Shown here: positions 11,866 through 23,104 of the stretch, piece after piece
Layout: the number at the start of each line of letters is the position of its first letter
Position numbering within the stretch: the stretch's first letter is position 1
From: Echinometra lucunter
Taxonomy: Eukaryota; Echinodermata; Echinoidea; Camarodonta; Echinometridae
Assembly (NCBI GenBank): GCA_029962745.1
Contig: CM057171.1
Location: forward strand, 3,692,682-3,756,681
DNA length: 64,000 nt
Direction: 5' to 3'
Notes under the pieces: model-generated
What the model was told of the DNA's origin: nothing
Database searches by the model: none
Seen by the model: the letters and a program-made list of their open reading frames with translations, nothing else
Program-made: the position numbers and the translations under genes

Positions 11866-12990
11866 CAGATTTGGAAATGTTTAAGTGTCATGTTTCAGGT
11901 ACGAATACTGAATTATAGAAATTATGGGGAGTGGGATATATTCAAATATTTTCTGTAAACATAATGTGTCTATACTTGAATGCCCTTGTCTTGGCCATTT
12001 GGAAATAACGGTTATGGTGTTGGCGGGGTGAACGTTCTGGTATGCGCGCATTGCCCTCGTTTTCACCGCGGGGACGGGCATTGTAAAAACGATGGTGGAA
12101 AAAAAAACTGGGTTGGTAACACGAGTAGCTGACCACACAAATTCCACACGACTGCGCGATTTTAATACGTACATTCCTCTTCATAAGCTCCCTCCCCCCC
12201 CCCCCCCCCCCCCTACTCCAATAAAGCGTGGTATACGTGAACGAATGCTTCAATATTATTGTCCTTATACGTAAGGAAGAATAGGAAGTAAGCGAAATTG
12301 AATCGTTAATTCGATCTATTTCTCGACCTTTTGAATTATTTCATCCGATACGCTGCGGAATTTACAGCTTTTAAAGAGAATTATTCAATTAGATAATTGT
12401 GTTAGCATATGCAAAACATCAAACGTGGATATCCCTTCTTAAGTTCATCTACCATTCTGTCATTCCACTTGAGATCTTAAATCATTTAGATATAATCCTG
12501 TAACTTAATTAATCTCACAAAGAAAATAATGAACATCATCCCATGCTACATTTCATACCCAAAACGCGCGATTTACTTATCGCTTGCTGAAATTGTCATA
12601 AATATGTTTCACAGTGCAATCGTGTCAAGCGGCCAAATCTTAAACACAGAGAGGGAACTGGGCATTCGTTTGCTGCTATATTTGGAGTCAGCTAAACAAG
12701 TGCTCGGAAGATCAAAACACTGTTGGGCAATGCGCACATACCAGGATGTTCTCCCGGCCAAAACAAGATTGGTCTCATTAGGTGGCTGAATGGAGCAGCA
12801 TTATCACTTTCACATCAAATGAGTAAGACAGGAAGGCCAGTCGAATGACTGAACATACACACTTTTACAGAGAGCAGTATTATTGTGATCACTCCATTTA
12901 CACACTATGAATTCTTTTTTTTTTAATATCTCGTGCTCTTCCTAATGTCAAATTCAGTATTCTACCTGTAACACGTTCACTTCGGCATTT

Positions 12991-13296
12991 TCAGAGCTGA
13001 CATTTTTATCTCTGACATTTTTACGTCTGACAAATTTACCTCTGACATTTTTTTCCCCTGACATTTTTACCTCTGACATTTTTTCCTCTGACATTTTTAC
13101 CTCTGACATTTTTTCCTCTGACATTTTTACCTCTGACATTTTTACCTCTGACATTTTTACCTCTGACATTTTTTCCTCTGACATTTTTACCTCTGACATT
13201 TTTTCCTCTGACATTTTTACCTCTGACATTTTTACCTCTGACATTTTTACCTCTGACATTTTTTTCCTCTGGCATTTTTACCTCTGACATTTTTAC
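12991..13296 (-). repeat. 15-bp minisatellite, outer domain of the right inverted repeat
   Basis: About 20 copies of the same unit, read on the - strand. Here units with GAAAAAATG alternate with GTAAAAATG, giving a partial 30-bp higher-order period. Open frames through it (MSEVKMSEEK-type) are artefacts. Confidence 0.95.
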
Positions 13297-13540
13297 ACCG
13301 AACCCAGAGTTGTACCCTTTACGGAAGGTGCAAATAATTTTTGCACCCTTAAAGGTACAGTTGTACGCTTAAAGGTACAAAGTTGCACCTTTAAGGGTGC
13401 AGACGGGCATTTCCGTGTGCAAACAAGTACACAGAGTGCATCTTTGCACCTTTTTTTAATTCAGGGTGCAACACTGCACCCCACTGGTGCTGCCATTGTT
13501 GCATTTAGGGTGCAAAATTGAACCTTTCTTTCTAAGTGTG

Positions 13541-13900
13541 TTGCATATGCGGGATTCAGCTTTCGCTTTAATCATCTCAAATCTATACATACAGGCCTGC
13601 TGGAGTAATTGTATACATGGTCTACTTGAATAGCACAGTGTCAATATTGAGTCATTGATCAAAAAAACTCAAGCATTTTGTTTCAGACGGGATACATCAG
13701 AGTGCAAAATGTCTACCACATCATGCTACATAATTATCTTTTGATATACAGGCAAAAAGGAGATCATTATAATATTTATTGAGATTTGATAGCACAGGAT
13801 TTGTGATCGCCCCCCCCCCCTGCTCCGTCCAAAGTGATTGGTAATATAAAAATGGAAAGCATTTTTTTGTTCCAAAAACCTCTGTACTATGTTATACTGA
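13541..13900. other. No gene seen
   Basis: AT-rich sequence with a poly-C run near 13810. Confidence 0.4.
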
Positions 13901-13904
13901 GACT

Positions 13905-13941
13905 TTCTTCCTCTTCTTCTTCTTCTTCTTCTTCTTCTTCT

Positions 13942-13974
<33 letters not shown>

Positions 13975-14145
13975 GCTTCACATTCATATTAAATGCATTT
14001 ATTCATTCATTCATTCATTAACATTTTGATTTTATGTTCATTGTTTTATGTATTCATGCATTCATTCACTTATTCACTCATTCATTCTTTTTGCGTGTAT
14101 TCATTCATGCATTCATTCACTAATTCATTTTTTTTTTTGCTTTTT
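13905..14145. repeat. (CTT)n and CATTCATT microsatellites
   Basis: A CTT tract at about 13907-13974, followed by repeated ATTCATTCATTCA tetranucleotides to about 14125. Confidence 0.9.
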
Positions 14146-14385
14146 CATCTTTTACAGTTCATTTTCTATTCTTGAGACGGTTTACTTCTCCACGTGTAAA
14201 ACGCATAAGAAGAAGTTCAGAATTAAAATACGGACACAGCGAATGAGGGATGGGAGCTGAGTAAAAATGACAGATTTCCATTAGAACGTCAGAGTATATT
14301 CTATGTCTATTCATTTGGATGGCAAAAGTAATAATGCCGTGAATGACAATTATTGCTGCGGTCAAATTGGAAACCACGAGAATAT

Positions 14386-14885
14386 NNNNNNNNNNNNNNN
14401 NNNNNNNNNNNNNNNNNNNNNNNNNNNNNNNNNNNNNNNNNNNNNNNNNNNNNNNNNNNNNNNNNNNNNNNNNNNNNNNNNNNNNNNNNNNNNNNNNNNN
14501 NNNNNNNNNNNNNNNNNNNNNNNNNNNNNNNNNNNNNNNNNNNNNNNNNNNNNNNNNNNNNNNNNNNNNNNNNNNNNNNNNNNNNNNNNNNNNNNNNNNN
14601 NNNNNNNNNNNNNNNNNNNNNNNNNNNNNNNNNNNNNNNNNNNNNNNNNNNNNNNNNNNNNNNNNNNNNNNNNNNNNNNNNNNNNNNNNNNNNNNNNNNN
14701 NNNNNNNNNNNNNNNNNNNNNNNNNNNNNNNNNNNNNNNNNNNNNNNNNNNNNNNNNNNNNNNNNNNNNNNNNNNNNNNNNNNNNNNNNNNNNNNNNNNN
14801 NNNNNNNNNNNNNNNNNNNNNNNNNNNNNNNNNNNNNNNNNNNNNNNNNNNNNNNNNNNNNNNNNNNNNNNNNNNNNNNNNNNNN
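14386..14885. other. Assembly gap (500 N)
   Basis: Exactly 500 undetermined bases, so probably a placeholder of unknown true length. Frames crossing it are meaningless. Confidence 0.99.
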
Positions 14886-15732
14886 AAATCAACGAGTTTT
14901 GCGATTGGGAGTCGAAAAGAGCGATTAAAAACGATTGCAAAAGTTCAGCTAAAGGACACAATAATTAAACTTAAAGGTTCATGCTTAAAAAATAACTACA
15001 CATATTTATTTATCTGTTTATACTGTAACTTGCATTTAAACTTTATGTATAGTCTGTACAGTGCGAGTGGGGCGGGGCCTTCCTTTCCCCTCCCCCCCCC
15101 CCCCTCCCCCGAGAATCTTGAAAGCACCCGTCTTGCAAGGTCTCCATCATCTCACCTTGGTCCATGATCTCACATCCAGGTAGGGATGTGATCGCATAAT
15201 AATTGAAGAGCATAAATATGCAAAAACGTATAAACGCTATTTTTGAAAATTTTTGAATAAGGTCACCATCAATTCAATATCTTTCAAATCATATATTGAC
15301 CATGACGTACAAAGGCTTATTGTTGAAGTTATGGTCAGAATTAGCACAAATTTTCTTATTATTTTTCTTGATTTTTAATTGCAGATATCTCAATTTGACA
15401 AGAATGGATATATCTGGGTGGGGGGGGGGGGGGTTGCATTCAAACTTGTAAGTTTTAAATCTTACCAAATATTATCCCTATCAGCTTGATATACAGTCAG
15501 GAAATGGCGTCACTGCCCAAAGTATGCCCCCCCCCCCACGATTAATTTCTGCATACTAGTAGCCAAGGCCAGACTGAGAAATGGGTTGGTTGCAAACAAA
15601 CTCTTTCGGACACCCCGTTAACAAGCTAAAATACCTTAATGCCTTTTCTCGTCACAAGTTATTTATCATTTAATTTTCAGTGTTCTAGAGAGTGACAGAT
15701 GCTGAAAGCTGTGGATACCGAGCGTCTCTTGC
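14886..15732. other. No gene seen
   Basis: Unique sequence with poly-C or poly-G runs near 15096, 15418 and 15526. The words GCTGAAAG and ACCGAGCGTCTC just before 15733 also occur near 54863-54890, next to another hAT element. Confidence 0.4.
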
Positions 15733-15852
15733 CAATGGCGTAGCCAGGATTATTCAACAGGGGGGAGGGTTATATATAGTTATATAAAGTTGTTTGGGGG
15801 TGTTTTAGGGGATGAAAAGGGGGCCTTGTGCCCACCCCTGTGTACGCCAGTG
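15733..15852. mobile_element. 120-bp hAT-type MITE
   Basis: The termini are CAATGGCGTAGCCAGG at the left and the complement of CACTGGCGTACACAGG at the right. Flanks TCTCTTGC and TCTCTTCA agree at 6 of 8 bases. The element is too short to code. Confidence 0.7.
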
Positions 15853-15860
15853 TCTCTTCA

Positions 15861-16400
15861 CTCTCTTATTCTTTCGCTTGTAAATCATGCCAATGGCGAA
15901 TCGACACTCTCCCTTGAGTTAAATTACTCAAACTAACTTAGATTCTTTTTTTCGTTAGCAACGTATCAATGCTGTTGTTGTGAATGTACATGTGATTGAA
16001 TTATTTGCACAGTGAATAATATACATATTGTGCTTGTATGTCGCGAGTGTGAGATTATTTGATGAAAAATTCCACTCACAATTTGTTATGAGGTTTGAAT
16101 GTTTCATAATAATCAAGGTTTTTGTTGTGGTTTTTTTTCTTCCTTTTTTTTAACCTTTTGTTGAAGTCTTGTAGACGTTAGTCTAACAAACCCGCACATT
16201 CCAACATGTTCCAGTTGCTAAGGTTAATAAATACGCTTTCCATGCCTGTTTATTGGCATCCAAATACCAGTATATTTTTCGAAAAAACAAATAACCCTGC
16301 GTAATAATGGAGTATCATGAAATATGTAAGCAAGTAAACTAGCGAAGGCCTAAGAAGCATGATACTGTAACATGATATGATCACGTATTGCATAGGTTGA
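15861..16400. other. No gene seen
   Basis: AT-rich sequence with no exon, RNA or element recognised. Confidence 0.4.
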
Positions 16401-16479
16401 ATAAAGAACTTGCATACAGTTCATTATAGACGAGGGGGAAACGCCATCAGAGTGTTTATAATGATTCACGCAGAGTTAT

Positions 16480-16960
16480 CACGGTCATGTAATGTTGTAG
16501 ATTATGAAAATAGCAACTATCAAGTATTATGCACATCATGCACTGGCACGTTAATGATATATGCAGAATTATGCAATGTCTTAAACTGCGGAAATATAGT
16601 AGCTACCAAATATACCATGCACTGTAACGCTATCGCATTACTGATTTGTGCAGAAATACGGTAGTTAATGCCTCGAATTATGAAATGTAGCTTCTGCAGG
16701 TACTATTTATACATTGTATTGTAACACTATATTATTATACCAATGGTTTATTCAAAATAATTGAATGATGAATATAGCACATCCAATTAGTATTAATACT
16801 TTGTATTGGAACATTCTAATATTAAGGACTTATGCAGAATGGCGTAATGCGTTCCATTTAATTACTATATGTATTCATGGAGCATTAATACTCATAATCA
16901 TTTTGTGAAGAATTTTGTGTAATATATATAATGTCAAGTACATAATGTATTCTATAAAGA
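16480..16960. repeat. Degenerate old tandem repeat, period about 80-100 bp
   Basis: Words such as GCACTGTAACRCTA, TTATGCAGAATTATGCAATG and AATTACTATAT recur four or five times with heavy divergence. The weak frame at 16410-16664 is a product of this repetition. Confidence 0.5.
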
Positions 16961-17116
16961 GGAACATATTATTCTTAGTCACTGTTTGTAGCATGTATGC
17001 AGTAAAGTTATGAACAATGGTCATGTGACTGAATTTGGCTAATGCTAGATGAGGCAGGAATACGGATTCATGTTCTACTTCTACCTAAACCATGATGACA
17101 TGAATAGATTTGGGTA

Positions 17117-17341
17117 CATGGCCGTACGCACATAGGGAGACAGCCAGGGGGGCAGTTGCCCCTTTTTTTCTCTTACTTTTTCGATTGAAAATTTCCAAAA
17201 AGTTTGCACCAGATCGTCCAATTTCAACTCTAAAAATGCAAAAGCTCGCACTCGGTCTCTTGTGTGTTTCCACAATTATTGGAAATACTTGCTCCCCCCC
17301 CCCCCCCCCTTCCAGGAAAAAAAATCCTGCGTATGGCCTTG
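17117..17341. mobile_element. hAT-type MITE, CAWGGCCRTACG family, copy 1
   Basis: The termini are CATGGCCGTACGCA at the left and the complement of CAAGGCCATACGCA at the right. Flanks TTTGGGTA and ATTGGGAA agree at 6 of 8. The interior shares GGGGGCAGTTGCCC, TTTGCACCAG, TCTAAAAATG and a terminal poly-C run with the copy at 54924-55168. Confidence 0.8.
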
Positions 17342-17466
17342 ATTGGGAAAGAAGCAGGTTGCAAAATAAGCTATTACAAGTCATGTATATCAACAACATT
17401 TAGTACAAAACTGTACAGCAAACAGTATCAATGTCTACCAGGGATGTGTCTACAGATATTTACTTT

Positions 17467-18120
17467 TGAAATACGGTTTCAGTCACTCAACGTTTTTCAA
17501 CATGCACTAGTTTACAAAACCTTTGGAAGTTCACAACATTTAAGTCTTGCAACTTCTTTCTCGGTGTTCAATACACCTTAGGAAATGCACTAACATGACT
17601 AAGGAGAGTACTTCTCCAAACTCCAACTTATCTAAATCGCACTCAATCAGCCCTACACTATGTATTTTCCTTTCATCCAAGGATATCAGCTTATGGAATC
17701 CGGTTTTGTCTAATTTTCCATGCTGGAATTCATTAATGTAATCAGCATTGGAAAGTTTGGACATTCACAATCTGAACAATCACGTAATTATACTCTCCCG
17801 ATGCTTAAAATTCACTATGGCAAATATATTACGAGTGAAGTACTTCCACAATAATTATTTATCTAAAACCCTCTGACATGTCTGATTGTCCTTTCTTTTC
17901 TACCAATATGCAAAAGAAACAATAATATGACATAACTTACAGCCTACAGGCATGACAGGACTGGTATTGTTATTGACTAGTGAAATACGGTTTTTAAAAA
18001 CTGAACGTTTTTACACGCAAGTTTACAAAACTTTTGGATGATCATTAGCTTTAAGTCCTGCAATTACACTTTCCCGATGTTTAACACACCGTAGTCAATG
18101 CATTGTGAGTAAAGTGATCT
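17467..18120. repeat. Old tandem duplication, period about 255 bp
   Basis: A block reading GAAATACGGTTT, AACGTTTTT, AGTTTACAAAAC, TTTAAGTC, TGCAA, and CGGTGTT or CGATGTT near CACC occurs at about 17467-17590. It recurs at about 17977-18110. A partial middle copy lies near 17760-17850 (ACTCTCCCGATGCTTAAAATTC). Confidence 0.65.
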
Positions 18121-18700
18121 GCAATTTACACAAATCCATGTAAAGACCTATACAAATGAACGCTGCAGCAATCATACCCATTTAAATGTCTTTTCTTACA
18201 ATGGGCTAAACGTTTAAAACGAGGATTTGTTGTAGGTCTTGGCAGGTCCCTGGTCTAAGGAAACTTAGGGGTGCGTTTATGGCTCCATTATCTCCAGAAT
18301 CAGCGGAGTTTTGATAAGCGTTTAAGTTCACTGAGAAACACGGTAGAGTTCGACACTTTTCGAAGCTTCCATTTTGCAATAAATGGGTTTTAAAAACACG
18401 GTTACGAAACTCACAAAAGGCGTTCTTGCTTCCAAGACGGTTTAGGTGAAGGAAAGAGTTACATTAGTTGTGGTGTGTGTGTTATTACTGTATAGTTACA
18501 TGTGATGAATGTCATAGTGGGCTTAATCCTAGTGTGGGAAACAGTGATTTTCAAGTTCCCTTCAATATTACGATTTGTTGATTTGACAAATAATGATAAA
18601 ACAGTAATAATGATGATATTAAGAATAATGATAGAAATAAAAACAATTTTAAAAATAACATTAGTAATAACAATAATCATCATGATCATGATCATGATAC
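18121..18700. other. No gene seen
   Basis: Unique sequence, becoming ATA/ATC-rich before the GAA tract. Confidence 0.4.
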
Positions 18701-18714
18701 TACTAATAACAATG

Positions 18715-18844
18715 AGAAGAAGAAGAAGAAGAAGAAGAAGAAGAAGAAGAAGAAGAAGAAGAAGAAGAAGAAGAAGAAGACGACGACGACGAAGAAGAAG
18801 AAGAAGAAGAAGAAGAAGAAGAAGAAGAAGAAGAAGAAGAAGAA

Positions 18845-18876
<32 letters not shown>

Positions 18877-18950
18877 AGTAGAAGAAGAAGAAGAAGAAGA
18901 AGAGAGGATGAGGAGGAGGAGGAGGAGGAGGAGGAGGAGGAAGAGGGTAC
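18715..18950. repeat. Long GAA triplet tract with GAC and GGA interruptions
   Basis: About 235 bases of nearly pure purine: (GAA)n with a short GAC block near 18780 and a GGA block near 18910-18945. Poly-Arg and poly-Ser frames are artefacts. Confidence 0.95.
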
Positions 18951-19660
18951 TGAGATTAATAGTTGATAGATTAATCGCCCATACTGGCTTCACAATCGAG
19001 CTATAAACACACTCTTACTTACAAAAGCACAACCTCTGAGAAGCATTGAGAATGAATACATGAAAGAGAAATCCAAACACTCTTGAATAGTTGAGAGTGA
19101 AGCTTGAGATCAGTGAAAGGAGTGATCTGAAAAGCAAATTTGTTTTCTGAAACCGCTCGCATAGAGACAAGGTTTTAATACCTACATCACACCAACGACC
19201 ACAACACTAAACCGATATCACAACGATAAAAAAAAAAAGTCGCATTACCTAGAAAGGCAAAGTATCGCTGGGTTTCGAGTTGATTTTAGAGTGTGACTGG
19301 GGTAATGGTGAGTCCTGCAGTGCAGGGAAAGTGTATTTTGAGAGCAAATGTGGGGATGTTATTCTTGATTGTTGGTTGTGAGAGTGTAGTTAGAATCAGT
19401 GTTATTCGAGTTAGCCATTCACTGTCCCTGTCAGCAACGCTTTCATTGAATTGGACAAAATCATTGGACCAAATATTTTTGAAAAGAATATCATGTCTTT
19501 TGTACAAATGCATTATCTTCTACAAAACTCTAAGGGAAATCCAATGCATTCAGTGTCAATTAGTATTAAGTGTTCAGTTTTTACTTATCGAGGCATTCAA
19601 ATTAAAACATATAGAATCATCGAAGAAAATTCAAATACGGCTGGGCACCCCTCCCCCCCC
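18951..19660. other. No gene recognised
   Basis: A + frame at 19293-19808 is open for 171 codons but ends in a CT repeat and shows no family motif. Confidence 0.35.
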
Positions 19661-19661
19661 C

Positions 19662-19691
19662 CCCTCTCTCTCTCTCTCTCTACCTCTCTCG

Positions 19692-19739
<48 letters not shown>

Positions 19740-19750
19740 GTCTCTCTACT
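19662..19750. repeat. (CT)n microsatellite
   Basis: A CT tract following a poly-C run. Confidence 0.9.
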
Positions 19751-20241
19751 CAAGACATTGACCACCCTGTTGACAAATCCTACTAAACCTTCTTTTAATC
19801 CCACTTGAGGTGTAACGCACCATTGAATACCGTAAGTTTGACAGGTATCTCATCCCAGCTATTGACACCACGTCGACACCCCCTCCAAAAGGAATGTGCA
19901 TGTTTGTTGGGTAAAATGATACGAATTACTGTGTAAAACATGCATTTTACCTAACATGCCTAACATGGGACAAAATTTTACCCCAGTACATATGCATGTT
20001 CCCCTTTTCCCCCCAATATTGGGCGATTTTTTTTTTGTTTTTGTTCAGTATCTCAATAATTCTGCTCTTTCTTTTATGTTTTTTCATCATATTACTTTTG
20101 TCTTAACGAGATTACTGAATTCATTTTGTTTTGTATATACTGTGAAACGGAAAAATAAATAAATATAATCAGATCAAATCAAATTTCAATCAACCTTTTT
20201 CCAGAGTGTGTATGTATATACATATATCCCTTCTCTTTCTC

Positions 20242-20245
<4 letters not shown>
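19751..20245. other. No gene seen; possible LINE 3' tail
   Basis: The segment near 20130-20185 (GTGAAACGGAAAAATAAATAAATA) resembles the 3' tail of a non-LTR element. Nothing else is recognised. Confidence 0.3.

Positions 20246-20290
<45 letters not shown>
20246..20290. repeat. (CT)n microsatellite
   Basis: A pure CT run of about 45 bases. Confidence 0.9.
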
Positions 20291-20295
<5 letters not shown>

Positions 20296-21050
20296 CTTCC
20301 TTCTCTCTTCCCCAGACATGGACAAATCCCATCCAATCTCTGTAACGCACCATAAACCACCATTTTTCGCTGCTGTCCATCCTTGGACAGTAATCTGATC
20401 TGCGCTTTTTGACACCCTTTCGTCACCCCAGTGAAGCGAGACCAGAAACACACGTTAAATGGTGCTACTTTGGCTTTTTAATGGTGTTCCATTCGACGCT
20501 TCGAAGATGTTCTAAATGTAAATGAAGGTTTATACAGACACACTTCTAAATGCATGTATTCGTATATCACATATTCAGTCTACCTGGCTACCCGTCTCCA
20601 ATTGCTCTATCCATTAAACTTATACATATATCGAATATACCTATATACCTATATATACCTATATTCAGAAATGATTATCAAGGCACAAACCTATCTGATC
20701 TAATGACTCGGTAGTACTATCACTGAAGGAGTTTAATTTTAAAAAGTATATTCTCTCCCCTTTGAGGATGGTGTATGAGTAGGACAAACAATAATTTAAA
20801 ATATGATAATTGGAGGTTTTTTTTTTAACCAAGAAGTTTTTCTTCAAATATAAACCAAATATACATGCATTTTACGCCATATTTATATACATTATCTGTT
20901 CTATAATTAAAGTAATTCAGTTATTGTATTTCATTATTGTACATTGACTTGTATGCCTGACTTATTTTCAAAGGTGTACATTTATGAATTTTTCTGTTGG
21001 AAATGAAAAAAAAAACTGAAACTGAAACTGAAGTATAGCGGCCCCAGTAT
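20291..21050. other. No gene seen
   Basis: AT-rich sequence with ATATACCTATAT repeats near 20640. Confidence 0.4.
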
Positions 21051-21054
21051 CATT

Positions 21055-21225
21055 AATGCTCTTCTTGCAGGTTTTGCATTTGTCATGGGTTGAGTCGGGC
21101 ATTATGTGGGCAAAACACCTTGTTCAAGGATGTAAGCACCGAGTGAGGAACGAACCCAGGACCTTCCGTATGAGAGGCAATAGCCTTCCCCACTATATCC
21201 CAGAGCTCCCACAAATTAGGATCAC
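21055..21225 (-). mobile_element. tRNA-derived SINE, minus orientation
   Basis: On the - strand the order is a tRNA-like head (GGGATATAGTGGGGAAGGC), a B-box-like GGTTCGTTCC, then the SINE2 words AACAAGGTGTTTTGCCCACAT and CCCGACTCAACCCATG. Confidence 0.7.
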
Positions 21226-21519
21226 GGTTAAGGATAGGAGTGGATGAAACTGGAGCCCCTATGTGGGCAACATTCATCAAACGACAAAGATTTGATAGAC
21301 CGTATAATTCTTTGTCATATTATACTGCTGATCTAGTCTAACATGTCTAATGGTACAAATCGCCTTCCTCCCCCCCCCCCCCATCCTTTTGTTTAACCCC
21401 TATGCGCAGTCATGTCCACGGTTTAATAATTGAGGGGGCTGCATGGGGGAATAATGCTCATCACACACTTCACATCATGTGCATTATTTCAAAGTGTCAG
21501 CCTCTGTAAGGCCAGTAAA

Positions 21520-21600
21520 ATATTTCTGCAAAGCACTTAGAGACTCTCTTGGAGATGTATTAGGCGCTATATAAATCTGTAATATTGTTATTGTTATTAT
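21520..21600 (+). mobile_element. SINE/LINE 3' tail fragment
   Basis: GCAAAGCACTTAGAGACTCT followed by AGGCGCTATATAAATCTGTAA and ATT triplets is the widespread 3' end of L2/CR1-mobilised elements. Confidence 0.6.
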
Positions 21601-21931
21601 CAAAATGAACAAACTCACCAGATATTATGTCGATGATAAACCAATCACTGATGGAAATTTAATCACTGTAAACACGGAACCATACTTACAAGATACATGC
21701 ATGATAAACAAAATGTAATGGGTTATAAAGAGCACGCGGCAATAAGCGGACACATCCTGTTGAGAGCAATTTCCTTAAAAATGTAAAAACTATAAGCATA
21801 TGAATTTCAAGATACAGTGCTACAATGACACATAAATGACACACAATTGGGGAAAGTATATCGAAACTCTTTCGAAAGAGAGCAAGCTTGAATTGAAAGC
21901 AAGCAAAAGTAAATGAAATACAATAACTTAC

Positions 21932-22030
21932 CTTGTATTGTCTGTCCTAAGGACCTCGTATGCTTACTGTATAGCAGCTTTAGTGTGTCCTTTGCTTGCC
22001 CGTAGATACGCCGAGACTTCGCCACCGATA
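21932..22030 (-). CDS. Candidate internal exon of an unrecognised gene
   Basis: On the - strand an acceptor TTTTTATCATGTGAACAG precedes a 99-bp segment that ends at a near-ideal donor CAATACAAG|GTAAGTTAT. Only one frame is open throughout: two bases, then 32 codons including KSRRIYGQAKDTLKLLYS, then one base. The peptide is basic with alternating hydrophobic residues, and no domain is recognised. Another donor-like site (ATCTT|GTAAGTATG, near 21684) suggests a possible further exon at lower coordinates, but its acceptor is ambiguous. A chance pair of splice sites cannot be excluded. Confidence 0.4.
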
Positions 22031-23104
22031 CTGTTCACATGATAAAAACACAGACAAGTCACTAATCACTTCAATAAAAACATCCGCTTTAAGTTTCCTT
22101 GAGAAGTGGGGGCAGCGGGGCCGCCCTTAAAAATAGCTTTATGGTCATTCTTAAACTTTTAAGAGGAAGAGTAGACTGCAAGCAATGCGTAACGTGTATG
22201 TGCAATGCAACGTGTACAGTCTCTGTAAATATAAACAAAACTGATGCACGATGGCATAACGTACATACCCATGCACGACTCCCCTGGTATGTCAGTGTAT
22301 GCCAAGGGGCTATTCATACACGAGTATGTTTCTTTTGGAACTACTCGATGCCATAAAATTTACAAAGTTTTTTTTTTTTTTTAGCACTGCTAAGCTGTCA
22401 AATTGATTGCCAAATTATTCCCCAGAAATCAATTCACTGATACGAAAATACAATTGAAAAAAGATCATACGGAAAAATGTCGAGCACAATGAAAGGATGA
22501 TGGACCAATATTGAAAGGTCGCCTCACTAAAAAGTCAGTTCTTTCTCAAGTATCATGACTATTACGACAGTCTAAGTGCCGGAGATTTATGCGCGTATAT
22601 AGTTTTAGCTTGAAATCCAATATCTTTATTAAAACTTCATCAAAATATTTCTGTATGATATTCGTATCTGTTACATTTCATTACTAAGTCTGTAACATAA
22701 TTTCTGTCTCTGTATGTGTATTCTCGAGAACATGGCATGCGACTAAACATAAAATATTATTTCAAGCATTTGATTTCAAGAATAAATGTTGAAATCATAC
22801 AAAACCTGAGAGGAGGCATGAACTGATGGCGACAGTGATATGGAATACCACTAAATGATATTACCATTCTTCTTAAATCTAAATTACAAAAAGAAAAAAA
22901 AAACATGTATTGGTTTTAATGCTAAACGCAGATTATCATGATTATACGGCCATCTTGAAATATTCCAAAAGATGCGTTTTGCCTGAAAGAATTACTGATG
23001 ATTCAACTCATGACTTTCAAGGTCTTGATGAAATTTTCAATAACATTTCGAAGTTGACCTACGTGAATTACAACAAATGCTTGATATCTTCCTTAATGAG
23101 TTAT
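22031..23104. other. No confirmed gene
   Basis: Mostly AT-rich unique sequence. A + frame at 22910-23103 reads like protein (CVLPERITDDSTHDFQGL) but runs straight into the MITE at 23105 and has no recognised domain or splice signal. Confidence 0.35.

Larger units (their letters stand above)
11528..13304. mobile_element. TU-like foldback transposon with inverted 15-bp tandem arrays
   Basis: The insertion is bounded by an exact 8-bp duplication CAGAGTTG (11520-11527 and 13305-13312). Each end carries about 300 bp of tandem 15-bp units of the form AAAAATGTCAGAGGT (11534-11865), inverted at the other end (12991-13296). The core of about 1.1 kb has a second inverted pair (12017-12056 and 12725-12764, GGGCAATGCGCRCATACCAG). 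This architecture of outer tandem domain, inner domain, variable middle and 8-bp duplication is that of the sea urchin TU elements. The core encodes no transposase that I can see, so it would be moved in trans. Confidence 0.85.
11380..13540. mobile_element. TGCACCC-word MITE split by a foldback transposon
   Basis: The left part (11380-11527) begins CACACTAAAAACAG and carries TTTTGCACCCTTCAAAT words. The right part (13305-13540) carries the rest of the MITE and ends TTCTAAGTGTG. Joined at the shared CAGAGTTG, they match the order of the intact copy at 33230-33604. The gap between them is one insertion, listed separately. Confidence 0.85.

Noticed and set aside
11534..13296. Regularly spaced short repeats resembling a CRISPR array
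   Set aside because: The 15-bp units are contiguous with no spacers, occur as an inverted pair bounded by a target duplication, and the genome is eukaryotic.
14303..15167. Frames of about 190-270 codons spanning 14386-14885
   Set aside because: Most of their length is undetermined bases.
18502..18993. Long Arg-, Glu- and Ser-rich open frames on both strands
   Set aside because: They are direct translations of the GAA/GGA tract and have no other content.
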